From Bacillota bacterium (GTDB lineage: Bacteria; Bacillota; UBA994; UBA5500), in contig JAEZJZ010000098.1 of the NCBI GenBank assembly GCA_023436245.1, forward strand, positions 1-44,499: a stretch of DNA of 44,499 nucleotides. The letters run 5' to 3'. Under the pieces are notes generated by a model. The model had not been told where the DNA came from. It searched no databases and saw only the letters and a program-made list of their open reading frames with translations. Positions 16,266 to 23,710 of the stretch are shown here, piece after piece (positions within the stretch are counted from its first letter, which is position 1; each line of letters starts with the position of its first letter). The translations under genes were made by a program, and so were the position numbers.

Positions 16266-17993
16266 CTACGCTGGGATATCCTGCATTACCTCGATCAGCG
16301 TTTCTGCCTTGGCTAGTTCATGAAATGCGTGGTCAAACAGACCCAGCTGATTGTATGCTTCGGCTATTTCCGCTAAGAGCACCGGTACCGCAGGCGACCG
16401 TGGGTCTTCGGCAATAGCTAGCCGGAATTGGTCGACTGCCGCCGGGTAGTGGGCGAGAGATGCTAGCGCATACCCGCGGTCGATCAGTAGGCTCTGTTCG
16501 CTCGAAACCGTGGCGACGCGAGTTCTCTGCGCAGCCAACCGACGGTAGCTGTCCCAGTACTGGCTGAGCGCTCTCTCCACTGTAAAGTACTGGGTTGCTC
16601 GGAACCTGGCCGCGTCTCCCAATTGGCGGCGCAAGTCTGCATCCTGCAACAGGCGAAGCAGTGCTTCCCCCAGTTCTGCCGGTTGCCTTGGTCTGACCAG
16701 GATGCCGCAGTCACTGAGAGCCTCGCTCACCCCGCCCACGTCAGTCGCGACAACCGCCTTTCCGGACATCATCGCCTCGACCACAGAGTAGGGGAACCCC
16801 TCGGTAATGCTGGAGAGAGCAATTACGTCGCCACGCTGATAGGCTGCCGGCATGTCATCTGTGTGACCGGCCAGGATGAAGCTGGACTGAAGCCCCAGTC
16901 GTTGCAGCAACTGTTGGCACTGCTGATGATATTCCGGCACGGATATGGAGCCGTAGACTACGAACTTGACTGTTGGCAGTTTGGCCAGCACAATCGCCGC
17001 AGCCTGAATGAGCGTGACGATGTCCTTCACCGGATCTACCCGTGCCACGGAGACTACGGTCAACTGGCCTCGCGGTCCTGTGGGCGGCCCGACGGTGAAG
17101 ACATCCTCGTCGACGCCGTTGTAGATCACTCGGGTTTTGCTCGACAAGACGCCAAACGCCTGCTCCCAGCGGGTATTGAACTGGCACACGGGCGAGATCT
17201 GATCTGCATAGGCGTAGCTGAGGTTAGAAACAGACTGGATTAGGCGGACGAGAAAGGTGTTGAGGTAGGTGGAATACCCTCTCTGTTGCAGAGACAGGTA
17301 CTGCTCTCGCAAGTAGACGCCGTGCTCGGTCAAGAGAAAGGGAGTGTTGTGCTCTAGCTTGGCCAGCACGCAGGGAATTCCACAGAAGGCGGCGGCAGCG
17401 GAATGCGCTACATCAACCCGGGGAACGGGGGTGTTCAGAATCGTCAAGAATCTGTACAACCAACCGAGACTCTGAATCGTGTCAAAGACACTGGGTTCTG
17501 CCAGACGCTGTTCCCGGGACTCGCTGAAGCTGATTGCGGTGCGTTTGAACATGGTCCAAGCATCCTCAGCGGTGAAGCTCTGTCGATAGTCGTAGACTTG
17601 AAAATACTGGTACAGGTGCTGCAGAATTTGGCCGAAACGATGCGGATCCTTCTGCCGGCTGAAGATCTCCTTGATCAGCCCATCGAATAGGGGCAGGAAG
17701 TGTTCCCGCACGATCTGCGGATCAGTTCTCCGCTTATGCAAATAGACCTCCGAAAAAGGGAGGCTTAAGTGCTCGCTCGGGTCCTCCGTTCCCCAGAGCG
17801 GAACCTTGATCAGTTGCGTATCAGGGCGGAGCTCGAACTTCTGGGTTAAGTACGGGTTCATCATGATGCTGTAAACCACAAAATCCACTGGTTCCAGCAA
17901 ATCGACAAACAGATGGCACCAAGTGCTGACCCCACCCTGGTGGAAGGGATAGGTGCCTTCAGTCGCCAGCATCACCCGCAGCCGTTCGTTCAC
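16266..17993 (-). CDS. pelF: PelF-like GT4 glycosyltransferase with C-terminal TPR-like tail
   Basis: This 575-residue protein starts with VMLATEGTYPFHQGGVSTW, the hallmark N-terminus of PelF, the cytoplasmic GT4 enzyme that polymerises UDP-linked hexosamine in Pel synthesis. Later motifs are VVSVARVDPVKDI and the retaining GT4 E-x7-E site ITEGFPYSVVEAM, with VGGVSEAL following. Typical PelF is about 500 residues. The extra tail, about residue 505 onward, has RGYALASLAHYPAAVDQF and AEAYNQLGLFDHAF, which look like two TPR helices pairs. The GTG start overlaps the epimerase stop (GTGA), so a longer frame into the epimerase gene is rejected. The polymer is probably rich in N-acetylgalactosamine, by analogy. 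Confidence 0.85.
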   Translation of the reverse strand: MNERLRVMLATEGTYPFHQGGVSTWCHLFVDLLEPVDFVVYSIMMNPYLTQKFELRPDTQLIKVPLWGTEDPSEHLSLPFSEVYLHKRRTDPQIVREHFLPLFDGLIKEIFSRQKDPHRFGQILQHLYQYFQVYDYRQSFTAEDAWTMFKRTAISFSESREQRLAEPSVFDTIQSLGWLYRFLTILNTPVPRVDVAHSAAAAFCGIPCVLAKLEHNTPFLLTEHGVYLREQYLSLQQRGYSTYLNTFLVRLIQSVSNLSYAYADQISPVCQFNTRWEQAFGVLSSKTRVIYNGVDEDVFTVGPPTGPRGQLTVVSVARVDPVKDIVTLIQAAAIVLAKLPTVKFVVYGSISVPEYHQQCQQLLQRLGLQSSFILAGHTDDMPAAYQRGDVIALSSITEGFPYSVVEAMMSGKAVVATDVGGVSEALSDCGILVRPRQPAELGEALLRLLQDADLRRQLGDAARFRATQYFTVERALSQYWDSYRRLAAQRTRVATVSSEQSLLIDRGYALASLAHYPAAVDQFRLAIAEDPRSPAVPVLLAEIAEAYNQLGLFDHAFHELAKAETLIEVMQDIPA

Positions 17994-18907
17994 TTTGGCC
18001 CTCCAAACCACGCCGCTGTTTCGGAGAGACCAGCGCGGAGTGAGTAGCGAGGCTCCCAACCCAACATCCGCTTGGCTTTGCGGCAGTCGAGCACGCTACG
18101 GCGAATATCGTCTGAGCGTGCCGGAACGTGCAAGGCAGCCGCCGGCCGCTGCAGAATTTGCTCGAGTTCGCCTAACAGGGAGAGGATAGTCTGTTCCTGG
18201 CCGCTCCCGATGTTGATGATCTCACCGCTGCCGCTGGTCAGGGCCGAGACGAATGCCCGGGCAACGTCACTGACATAGACAAGATCTCTGGTCTGCAGCC
18301 CGTCACCCTCAATTGAGGGACGTTGCTGGCGCAGCAGGCAGTGTAGGAACTGAGTGGTGACCCCGCTTTCAGCGGAGAGTTCCTGCCTGGGGCCGTACAC
18401 GTTGGCCAAGCGCAGTGCCGTGAAGTCAAGCCCGTGGAGTGACCGATAGATGGGAAGATAATGCTCCACCGTGTGCTTGGACACGCCATAAGGTGAGAGT
18501 GGGCGGGCCAAGTGGCCTTCTGGAATGGGCAGCCGATCGGGGTCTCCATATACGGCGGCAGAGCTCGCATAGATCACCTTGCGGCAGCCTGTCCGCACAC
18601 AAGCGTCAAGAACATGCAATGTGCCCAGGAGATTGGCAGTTGCATCGGCGACCGGGTCAGCCAGGGACTTCGACACGCTCACCTGGGCGGCCAAGTGGAT
18701 GACCGCCTCCGGTCTGTCAGCAATGGCTACGTCAACAAGCTGCGCCGACAATATATCAATGCAATGAAGCTTAACTGTCTCCGACAGGTTCTCGCTCCGC
18801 CCACTGCTCAGGTTGTCCACCACAATCGGTTGGTGCCCTGCAGCGAGCAGAGCAGCCACGACGGAGGAGCCGATGAAGCCAGCGCCTCCGGTTACCAATA
18901 CCTTCAT
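17990..18907 (-). CDS. UDP-glucose/UDP-GlcNAc 4-epimerase-like SDR
   Basis: This 305-residue extended SDR has the NAD-binding GGAGFIGS at residues 8-15, VVDNLSSGRSENL, HLAAQVSVSKS, and the catalytic SSAAVYG serine strand with YGVSK as the Tyr-x-x-x-Lys pair. That order fits GalE-type UDP-sugar 4-epimerases. In a Pel-type locus the likely task is making UDP-GalNAc from UDP-GlcNAc for the PelF-like enzyme. The ATG at 18907 is chosen because GGGAGGGAC stands just upstream. It is the first gene of the minus-strand operon. I see no convincing sigma-A promoter in the 180 bp upstream. Confidence 0.85.
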   Translation of the reverse strand: MKVLVTGGAGFIGSSVVAALLAAGHQPIVVDNLSSGRSENLSETVKLHCIDILSAQLVDVAIADRPEAVIHLAAQVSVSKSLADPVADATANLLGTLHVLDACVRTGCRKVIYASSAAVYGDPDRLPIPEGHLARPLSPYGVSKHTVEHYLPIYRSLHGLDFTALRLANVYGPRQELSAESGVTTQFLHCLLRQQRPSIEGDGLQTRDLVYVSDVARAFVSALTSGSGEIINIGSGQEQTILSLLGELEQILQRPAAALHVPARSDDIRRSVLDCRKAKRMLGWEPRYSLRAGLSETAAWFGGPK

Positions 18908-19089
18908 GGGCCGTCCCTCCCGCACACACTCGTGTGAAAACTATTCCACCACATGCTTATTCCGCTGCAGATTGGTGTATGCCAACAGGGAAGAGACAAG
19001 CAGTGCCGTTGACACGCTTGCCCTTGAACGCTCCATACTATTGGGTCTACCGCCGGCCAGAAGACAGAACCAAGATCTGTTATTGCCGC

Positions 19090-19118
19090 TTGACAGTATT
19101 CATTTATGGCGATATTAT
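19090..19118 (+). promoter_or_regulatory. Sigma-A promoter of the thioredoxin-CsoR-rhodanese operon
   Basis: A perfect -35 TTGACA (19090-19095), 17-bp spacer and -10 TATTAT (19113-19118). TATAAT three bases on is an alternative with 20-bp spacing. The rest of the gap between 18908 and 19089 shows no gene. Confidence 0.85.
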
Positions 19119-19126
19119 AATATAGC

Positions 19127-19146
19127 TGATACCCCCTAGGGTATCA
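19127..19146. promoter_or_regulatory. CsoR/CstR-type operator
   Basis: A perfect inverted repeat, TGATACCC-CCTA-GGGTATCA, covers the likely transcription start just after the -10. ATACCC...GGGTAT with a C/G-rich centre is the known operator form for CsoR-family repressors. A CsoR-family gene lies in the same operon, so autoregulation is the natural reading. Confidence 0.8.
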
Positions 19147-19187
19147 GTGCAATTGGCAAGTACATTCTCAGTTGAGGAGGAATTAGC

Positions 19188-19508
19188 GTGATTGAGGCAA
19201 CGGAACGGAGTTTTCGGCAGGAAGTATTGGCTGATGACGGAGTGGTGCTGGTAGATTTCTGGGCTGCATGGTGCATGCCTTGTCGCATGCTGGGGCCGAT
19301 AGTGGAGAAGGTTGCTCGCGACTATCAGGGCAGAGTGAAGGTGGTCAAAGTGAACGTGGATGAGAACCCGGCCATCAGCCAGCAGTATGACATCATTGCA
19401 ATCCCGACGCTGATCCTGTTTAAGGGAGGTAAAGTGGTTCAGCGCCTGGCCGGGCTGCTTCCGGAGGCTCAGCTTAAGCGCATCGTCGACCAGGCGCTGG
19501 CCAGTTGA
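19188..19508 (+). CDS. Thioredoxin with WCMPC active site
   Basis: This 106-residue single-domain thioredoxin has DFWAAWCMPCRMLGP with redox cysteines at residues 29 and 32, VNVDENP, and the cis-proline AIPTLILFKGG. Thioredoxins reduce protein disulfides and also persulfides. The usual middle pair Gly-Pro is Met-Pro here, which should shift redox potential and partner choice. GTG 19188 follows GAGGAGG at 19174-19180. It is the first gene of a three-gene operon with a CsoR-family repressor and a rhodanese, which suggests a job in sulfane-sulfur handling rather than as the general thioredoxin. Confidence 0.9.
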   Translation: MIEATERSFRQEVLADDGVVLVDFWAAWCMPCRMLGPIVEKVARDYQGRVKVVKVNVDENPAISQQYDIIAIPTLILFKGGKVVQRLAGLLPEAQLKRIVDQALAS

Positions 19509-19798
19509 CCGTGCCGGCACATCCGGCCCCGCCAGACCTGGAACGAATCGTACCGGAACTCTGCCGCCGGCTGCGGCGCATTGCCGGTCAAGCGCAAGGT
19601 ATTGAGCGCATGCTGCTGACGCAACGCGAATGCAGTGAAATCGTCACCCAAGTGGCCGCCTTGAAGGCTGCTGTGGAGCAGGTAGGAATCAGCCTGGTCA
19701 GCTGTCTGTTGGAGGATGCGATTCGCGAAGCGCTCAAGGACGGGCGTGACAGCAGTGCAGCAGTGGAGCAAGCCAGAGATTTGCTCCGGAGAATCTAG
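19505..19798 (+). CDS. CsoR/CstR/FrmR-family repressor
   Basis: This all-helical protein of about 97 residues carries the family core RLRRIAGQAQGIERML and IVTQVAALKAAVEQVG. CsoR proteins use a Cys-His-Cys set for copper, and CstR uses two cysteines for persulfides. Here the first cysteine is Cys43 (REC). My hand alignment puts Cys67 at the CsoR histidine position and Asp71 at the second cysteine position, so the set reads Cys-Cys-Asp. Neither classic pattern fits, but two cysteines plus thioredoxin and rhodanese neighbours favour sulfur sensing over copper. The TTG at 19505 overlaps the thioredoxin stop; GTG 19511 is an equal alternative. Its probable operator is at 19127-19146. Confidence 0.85.
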   Translation: MTVPAHPAPPDLERIVPELCRRLRRIAGQAQGIERMLLTQRECSEIVTQVAALKAAVEQVGISLVSCLLEDAIREALKDGRDSSAAVEQARDLLRRI

Positions 19799-19827
19799 GC
19801 TAGACGAGGGAAAGAGGTGTTCGACGG

Positions 19828-20160
19828 ATGTTTGGCTTCTTGCGTGGTCATGGTGGGTGGGAGAACATATCTGCGAGCGAGTTGCAGCGGAGAATGGCAG
19901 GGGAAAACCCGCCGGTCGTTATCGATGTGCGCGAACCATACGAGTTCAAGCAAGGGCATATCCCAGGAGCAAAGTTGATTCCGCTCGGTAATCTGCATTC
20001 GCAGTTGGCCAAGCTGGAGCGGGCCAAGCCGCACGTCTTGGTCTGCTTGAGCGGCGCCCGCAGCCGGCAGGCTTGCGCCCTGCTGGCCCAGGCCGGGCTG
20101 GAGGAGCTAGCGAATCTCTCGGGCGGCATGGGAGCCTGGAACGGACAGATTACCCGGTAA
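19828..20160 (+). CDS. Single-domain rhodanese (sulfurtransferase)
   Basis: This 110-residue protein has the rhodanese marks VVIDVREPYEF, GHIPGAKLIPLG and the active loop CLSGARS with catalytic Cys73, ending in LSGGMGAWNG. Single-domain rhodaneses carry sulfane sulfur on the cysteine and pass it to thiols, cyanide or thioredoxin. Co-expression with thioredoxin and a CsoR-family repressor matches persulfide-detoxification operons. There is no signal peptide, so it is cytoplasmic. A start at ATG 19828 is used; a weak GAAAGAGGTG lies upstream. Confidence 0.9.
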   Translation: MFGFLRGHGGWENISASELQRRMAGENPPVVIDVREPYEFKQGHIPGAKLIPLGNLHSQLAKLERAKPHVLVCLSGARSRQACALLAQAGLEELANLSGGMGAWNGQITR

Positions 20161-20164
20161 AGCA

Positions 20165-20198
20165 AGACGGCAGCCTCAGACTGAGCGAGGCTGCCGTC
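20165..20198. terminator. Hairpin between rhodanese and GNAT genes
   Basis: AGACGGCAGCCTC pairs with GAGGCTGCCGTCT around a short loop. There is no T-run on the plus strand. The stem also encodes the last codons of the convergent GNAT gene. Confidence 0.7.
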
Positions 20199-20901
20199 TG
20201 TGATCACTTAGCCGGTGTGCTCCCCGGGAGTAAGTGGCTACCGCTTCAAACTCGCTCGAATCGCTTGGCGAGTAACCGACTGCTTCGCAAACTGCGATAG
20301 AGGCTCGATTATTGCGGTTGACGACATAGAGCGGGCGCAGCCCCGCAGCTAGGAGCTCCGTCGTGAGGCAGTTGAGAGCCGCCTTGGCAAAGCCGCGTCC
20401 TCGGTGGTCTCGCTTGGTATAGACGCCGATCTCCGCAAAACAGTCAGTCAGCCAGTTCACCCGCGCCTCACTCACCACGAGTCCGTCGATCAGGACACGG
20501 TAGCCAAAGCAGCTGTCATCTGAAAAGCGGACAATTGTCTGTGCAGGCGAAGCAGGCGGTGGTACGGGGCAACTGTAGAGCAGGCACAAGGCGCCATACT
20601 CGCGGGAATGGGACTGTGTGCGCAGCATTGCCTTCAGTTCTGCGGGCATGATGAACAAGTAGCGCTGGCCCGGTTTGAGTGCATTCGCCATCAGTCGGCG
20701 CACCAAGTGGCGCGAACCGTGGGCGAGCACCAATGGTGCGCTCGGGTCTGTCTGGTTATGGGTGACCAGCAGCAGAGCCCATTCATCGCCTCTGGCCAGG
20801 GAGTAGAGCTTCGCCTGCCTGCGCCGGCTGTCATACAGCAGATGATGACGGAAAAGCGCAAAGCGAATGTCAAGGGGGTCAATACTGATTGCATCTAGCA
20901 C
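20176..20901 (-). CDS. GNAT-family N-acetyltransferase
   Basis: This 241-residue protein has a C-terminal GNAT domain (about 125-225) with EIGVYTKRDHRGRGFAKAAL, whose RGRG loop binds acetyl-CoA, and the later NRNNRASIAVCEAVGY helix. The first 120 residues have no motif I recognise and may be a substrate domain. The combination resembles the two-part GNAT group sometimes labelled FR47-like. The GTG start at 20901 has GAGGTG upstream, and a TATAAT (complement of 20938-20943) lies 37 bp before it, with no good -35. The substrate is unknown. Confidence 0.75.
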   Translation of the reverse strand: MLDAISIDPLDIRFALFRHHLLYDSRRRQAKLYSLARGDEWALLLVTHNQTDPSAPLVLAHGSRHLVRRLMANALKPGQRYLFIMPAELKAMLRTQSHSREYGALCLLYSCPVPPPASPAQTIVRFSDDSCFGYRVLIDGLVVSEARVNWLTDCFAEIGVYTKRDHRGRGFAKAALNCLTTELLAAGLRPLYVVNRNNRASIAVCEAVGYSPSDSSEFEAVATYSRGAHRLSDHRRQPRSV

Positions 20902-21028
20902 AGCAGAGCACCTCGCCCAACAGATTGCAGTAGTCTGATTATAACCGAAGCTAGCAGAATGCGAGCAGGATCCTGAGCCCAGCAGGGCAAAATAGTGCAG
21001 TGGTATTCAACTGAAAGGGGAGAATAGT

Positions 21029-21583
21029 ATGTTCTTTGCTGCTCCAGGAATGGAGAACACCGCAGACACGGTGAAACTTGCCGTCTCGAGAGCCCGAGAA
21101 CGGGGGATACGCCAGATAGTGGCTGCGTCCTATCGCGGCACGACAGCGAGAGAACTCGTGCCTTATGCCCAGGAGTTCCAGATTGTGATCGTGGGGCAGG
21201 TCTATGGGTTCCGGGCGGGAGAACCGAACCCAATGACGGCCGAAGTACGTCAGGAACTGCAGAGCGCTGGCATGCAGCTTCTGTTTGGCACGCATGCCCT
21301 CTCCGGCGCGGAACGCGGGTTGAGCAGCAAGTTTCAAGGAATCTATCCAGTGGAGATCATCGCCCACACGCTGCGCATGCTGGGGCAGGGCACCAAAGTC
21401 TGTGTTGAGATCAGCACCATGGCTCTGGACAGCGGGTTGATCAATGAAGGCGAGGACGTGGTGTCCATCGCCGGCACCGGTAAGGGGGCCGACACCGCTT
21501 TGGTGATCCGTCCGGCCCACGCTCAGCGCATTCTGGAAACTAGAATCCAGGAAATGATCTGCAAGCCGCGGCTGGTAGAGTAG
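21029..21583 (+). CDS. Stand-alone pyruvate-kinase C-terminal-domain-like protein
   Basis: This 184-residue protein resembles the alpha/beta C-terminal domain of pyruvate kinase without the catalytic barrel. Visible pieces are NTADTVKLAVSRARERGI, VAASYRGTTAREL, and the end block ICVEISTMALD-like CVEISTMALDSGL followed by VVSIAGTGKGADTALVIRP. In pyruvate kinase this domain binds allosteric effectors. Free-standing versions occur in bacteria and archaea with no settled function. AAAGGGGAG precedes the ATG at a good distance. It appears to be a single-gene unit. Confidence 0.75.
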   Translation: MFFAAPGMENTADTVKLAVSRARERGIRQIVAASYRGTTARELVPYAQEFQIVIVGQVYGFRAGEPNPMTAEVRQELQSAGMQLLFGTHALSGAERGLSSKFQGIYPVEIIAHTLRMLGQGTKVCVEISTMALDSGLINEGEDVVSIAGTGKGADTALVIRPAHAQRILETRIQEMICKPRLVE

Positions 21584-21587
21584 ACAA

Positions 21588-21615
21588 CAAGGGCAGGCCT
21601 CGCGGTCTGCCCTTG
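21588..21615. terminator. Bidirectional terminator between convergent genes
   Basis: CAAGGGCAG pairs with CTGCCCTTG around a 10-nt loop, filling the gap between the genes ending at 21583 and 21621. Confidence 0.75.
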
Positions 21616-21620
21616 TCCGG

Positions 21621-22541
21621 CTATCGCTGGACCAGCATCAACACCAGCGGGATGGTCACAAAGCAGACAATCGTGGTGACAAGGACGCCGAGCGCCGTCT
21701 TGCGCGAGTCCCAGCCATAATGCTCAGTCAGCACGATGGATCGTACGATGGTTGGCATGCTGGCCATGATCACCAGAATCTCAGCCATTACACCTTGGAG
21801 ACCGATCAGCATGGCCACGCCAGCCGCTATCGCCGGGGATAGCACCAGCTTGCCGCAGAGCAAAGCCAGGGTCTCTCTGCCGCCAGCGTTCTCCCCGATC
21901 TTGATCTCCGCCAAAGCAGCGCCGGTCAGCATCAACGAGAGAGGCGTGGTCAGGCTACCCATCTTGGAGATGGCCTCGCTGATCGCGAACGGAAACTGAA
22001 TCCCGGCCAGACCGGCGAGCGTCCCCAGCAGCAGACCAACAAGCGTCGGATTCAGGAGGTGACGCAGGTCCTTGAGGGCGAAAGAGCGCTGCTTCTGGAG
22101 CATGCCCACGCCGAGGGTCCAGAAGACGACATCCGAGCCAAAGGTGTAGAGCAAGACAGTCGCCGCGCTTTCTGCCCCAAACAGGGCGGTGACCATCGGC
22201 AGCGCCAGATAAAGGTTGTTGCCGAACATGTTCATGAAGGCCAAGAGCGGGCGTTCCGCCTCTGGCGTACGAAACAGCTTGCCCAAGAGGTAGGCGGAGA
22301 CGCCGTTCAGCAGTGAGAGCCCGGCGCCAAACGCCAACGGGTAGACAGAGGTCAGACAGAGCTCGCGTGTGATGCTGCTTTGCATCGAGCTGAAGACCAG
22401 CAAGGGCAGGGTGAACGCAAAGATCAGGCGATTGAGTCCCTGACGCATCTTGCTGTCGATGAAGCCGGTTCGCGCCAGCAGCGCTCCAGCCGCCATCATC
22501 AGCACCAACGCCAGCAGATTGTTGTATAGTTTGATAAGCAT
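21621..22541 (-). CDS. AEC-family (auxin efflux carrier-like) transporter
   Basis: This 306-residue protein has about ten membrane helices in two halves. The first half holds GFIDSKMRQGLNRLIFAFTLPLLVFSSM, the second a helix break at SMPTIVRSIVLTEHYG. Both are typical of the AEC family, which moves organic acids such as malate or malonate and related anions. The substrate here is not readable. ATG 22541 follows GGAGGCGAAGC. It runs divergently from the cupin gene with 141 bp between. Confidence 0.85.
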   Translation of the reverse strand: MLIKLYNNLLALVLMMAAGALLARTGFIDSKMRQGLNRLIFAFTLPLLVFSSMQSSITRELCLTSVYPLAFGAGLSLLNGVSAYLLGKLFRTPEAERPLLAFMNMFGNNLYLALPMVTALFGAESAATVLLYTFGSDVVFWTLGVGMLQKQRSFALKDLRHLLNPTLVGLLLGTLAGLAGIQFPFAISEAISKMGSLTTPLSLMLTGAALAEIKIGENAGGRETLALLCGKLVLSPAIAAGVAMLIGLQGVMAEILVIMASMPTIVRSIVLTEHYGWDSRKTALGVLVTTIVCFVTIPLVLMLVQR

Positions 22542-22571
22542 GCTTCGCCTCCGGTAGTATTTCCTCTACTC

Positions 22572-22599
22572 ATCATAGCCGAAGATGACCCGACGGTAA
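22572..22599 (-). promoter_or_regulatory. Possible promoter of the AEC transporter
   Basis: On the minus strand TTACCG and TATGAT are separated by 16 bp, about 30 bp before the start codon. The -35 is weak. Confidence 0.35.
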
Positions 22600-22682
22600 A
22601 TGGGTGGCCATGACACAGGAATCAAACCGGACATAGCGAAACAGAGAGTATGGTCTGGCAGCACAGACGAAGGAGGGTTATC

Positions 22683-23036
22683 ATGCATATTCGTCCCGGT
22701 GAAGAACGGGTGGATCTCGTCGAGGGCTTGCGCGGCGGCGTCGGCGTCGTGGAACTGCGACATCTGATGGAGTCAGTGGATTTTCACGGGAGCGGTCGTC
22801 AATTTGCCTACATGGTACTGCGCCCTGGATGCTCAATCGGCTACCACCGCCATGATCACGATTTTGAGGCCTATTACATTCTCCGAGGTGAAGGCACCTA
22901 CAACGATAACGGCAACTTGGTGCAGGCGTCGCCGGGAGACTTTCTGCTTTGTCGGCCGGGCGAGAGCCACGGTTTTGTCAACGACAGGGAAGCGGACATC
23001 GAGTACCTTGCTCTGATTCTGTTCGTGAAGGACTAG
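22683..23036 (+). CDS. Small single-domain cupin
   Basis: This 117-residue cupin has the first motif GCSIGYHRHDHDFEAYYILRGEG-like spacing: His-x-His, then Asp-x-x-x-x-Tyr and a Gly-x-Gly turn. The second motif is PGDFLLCRPGESHGFVN. Two histidines in motif 1, a Glu five residues on, and one His in motif 2 could hold a metal. Small cupins range from sugar isomerases to dioxygenases and sensors, and nothing here picks one. ATG 22683 is chosen because AGGAGG lies at 22671-22676; an earlier frame start has none. Confidence 0.85.
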   Translation: MHIRPGEERVDLVEGLRGGVGVVELRHLMESVDFHGSGRQFAYMVLRPGCSIGYHRHDHDFEAYYILRGEGTYNDNGNLVQASPGDFLLCRPGESHGFVNDREADIEYLALILFVKD

Positions 23037-23512
23037 GCATTGGTCCTTCACTCGGACCTCCCAGTCGTAGCGAGAGACCGTATAAACCAAGCCCGCATGG
23101 CGTCAGCTTATCCCTAGGGTGGCTTTCTGCACCAGATTGAAGGGGCGTCGTCAGCAGTAGTCCAAGGCGCGTAGGTCAAAGCGCTGGAAGGCAGGCTTGG
23201 TTCGCGCAAGCCACGCGTTGGCTGCCCTAAATCAGATGAGCGAGCGAGGCCGGAACAGGTCCAGCAACTGTCTGAGCCGCCCTGAGATCAATAGCGAGTG
23301 ATGTGTCTGACCCATGAACCTCGCGCGGCGAGTTTTGCTGGACCCCGGCCGAGGTGAGCTCATTTCACTAGTTCACAACGGCAGCCGGGCGGGGTGGCGC
23401 GACCAGCCTGACAGTCCGTGGAGAGTGCGCCGCCCCGCTTACGTTCCACCGTCGTTGTTTCGCGTGAGTCAAAAAGGTCCGTCCGAGATTGCTGAAGAAC
23501 CCGGGGAAATGC
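23037..23512. other. Gene-poor stretch with hairpins
   Basis: I find no ORF with a ribosome site or family motif here. Two inverted repeats stand out: GGCTTG...CAAGCC near 23193-23211, and a long stem of GCGGGGTGGCGC (23389-23400) with GCGCCGCCCCGC (23427-23438), one mismatch. It could hold a small RNA or gene remains. Confidence 0.4.
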
Positions 23513-23590
23513 CATTCTGAACGAAGTGAAGAATCTTGAAACACCGATGAACATGGGCCTTTCTAGATCCTTCGCTGCGCTCAGGATGAC
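23513..23590. repeat. Imperfect inverted repeat of the TTCGCTGCGCTCAGGATGAC type
   Basis: Left arm ATTCTGAACGAAGTGAAGAA and right arm TCCTTCGCTGCGCTCAGGAT are near reverse complements around a 26-30-nt middle. Sequences of this type are common intergenic hairpins across unrelated bacteria. No ORF is associated. Confidence 0.65.
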
Positions 23591-23675
23591 AAGAATGGAT
23601 TTTTTCAGTGGTCTCGGTCCGTCCCCGCTACTTCCGGCGACACTAGTCAACTTAGCTCGTGACTGTAGAAGCGAG

Positions 23676-23704
23676 TTGACACTGCTCTCTGGACGCTGTA
23701 TGAT
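23676..23704 (+). promoter_or_regulatory. Sigma-A promoter of leuS
   Basis: Consensus TTGACA (23676-23681), 17-bp spacer, TATGAT (23699-23704), placed directly before the T-box leader. Confidence 0.9.
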
Positions 23705-23710
23705 AATTCC

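Noticed and set aside
23389..23440. Second T-box-like GGGTGGCGCG sequence
   Set aside because: It lacks the invariant ACCGCG core and any specifier or stem I elements, and a true T-box follows downstream.
23314..23520. 68-codon ORF upstream of leuS
   Set aside because: It runs through two inverted repeats and has no ribosome site or recognisable motif.
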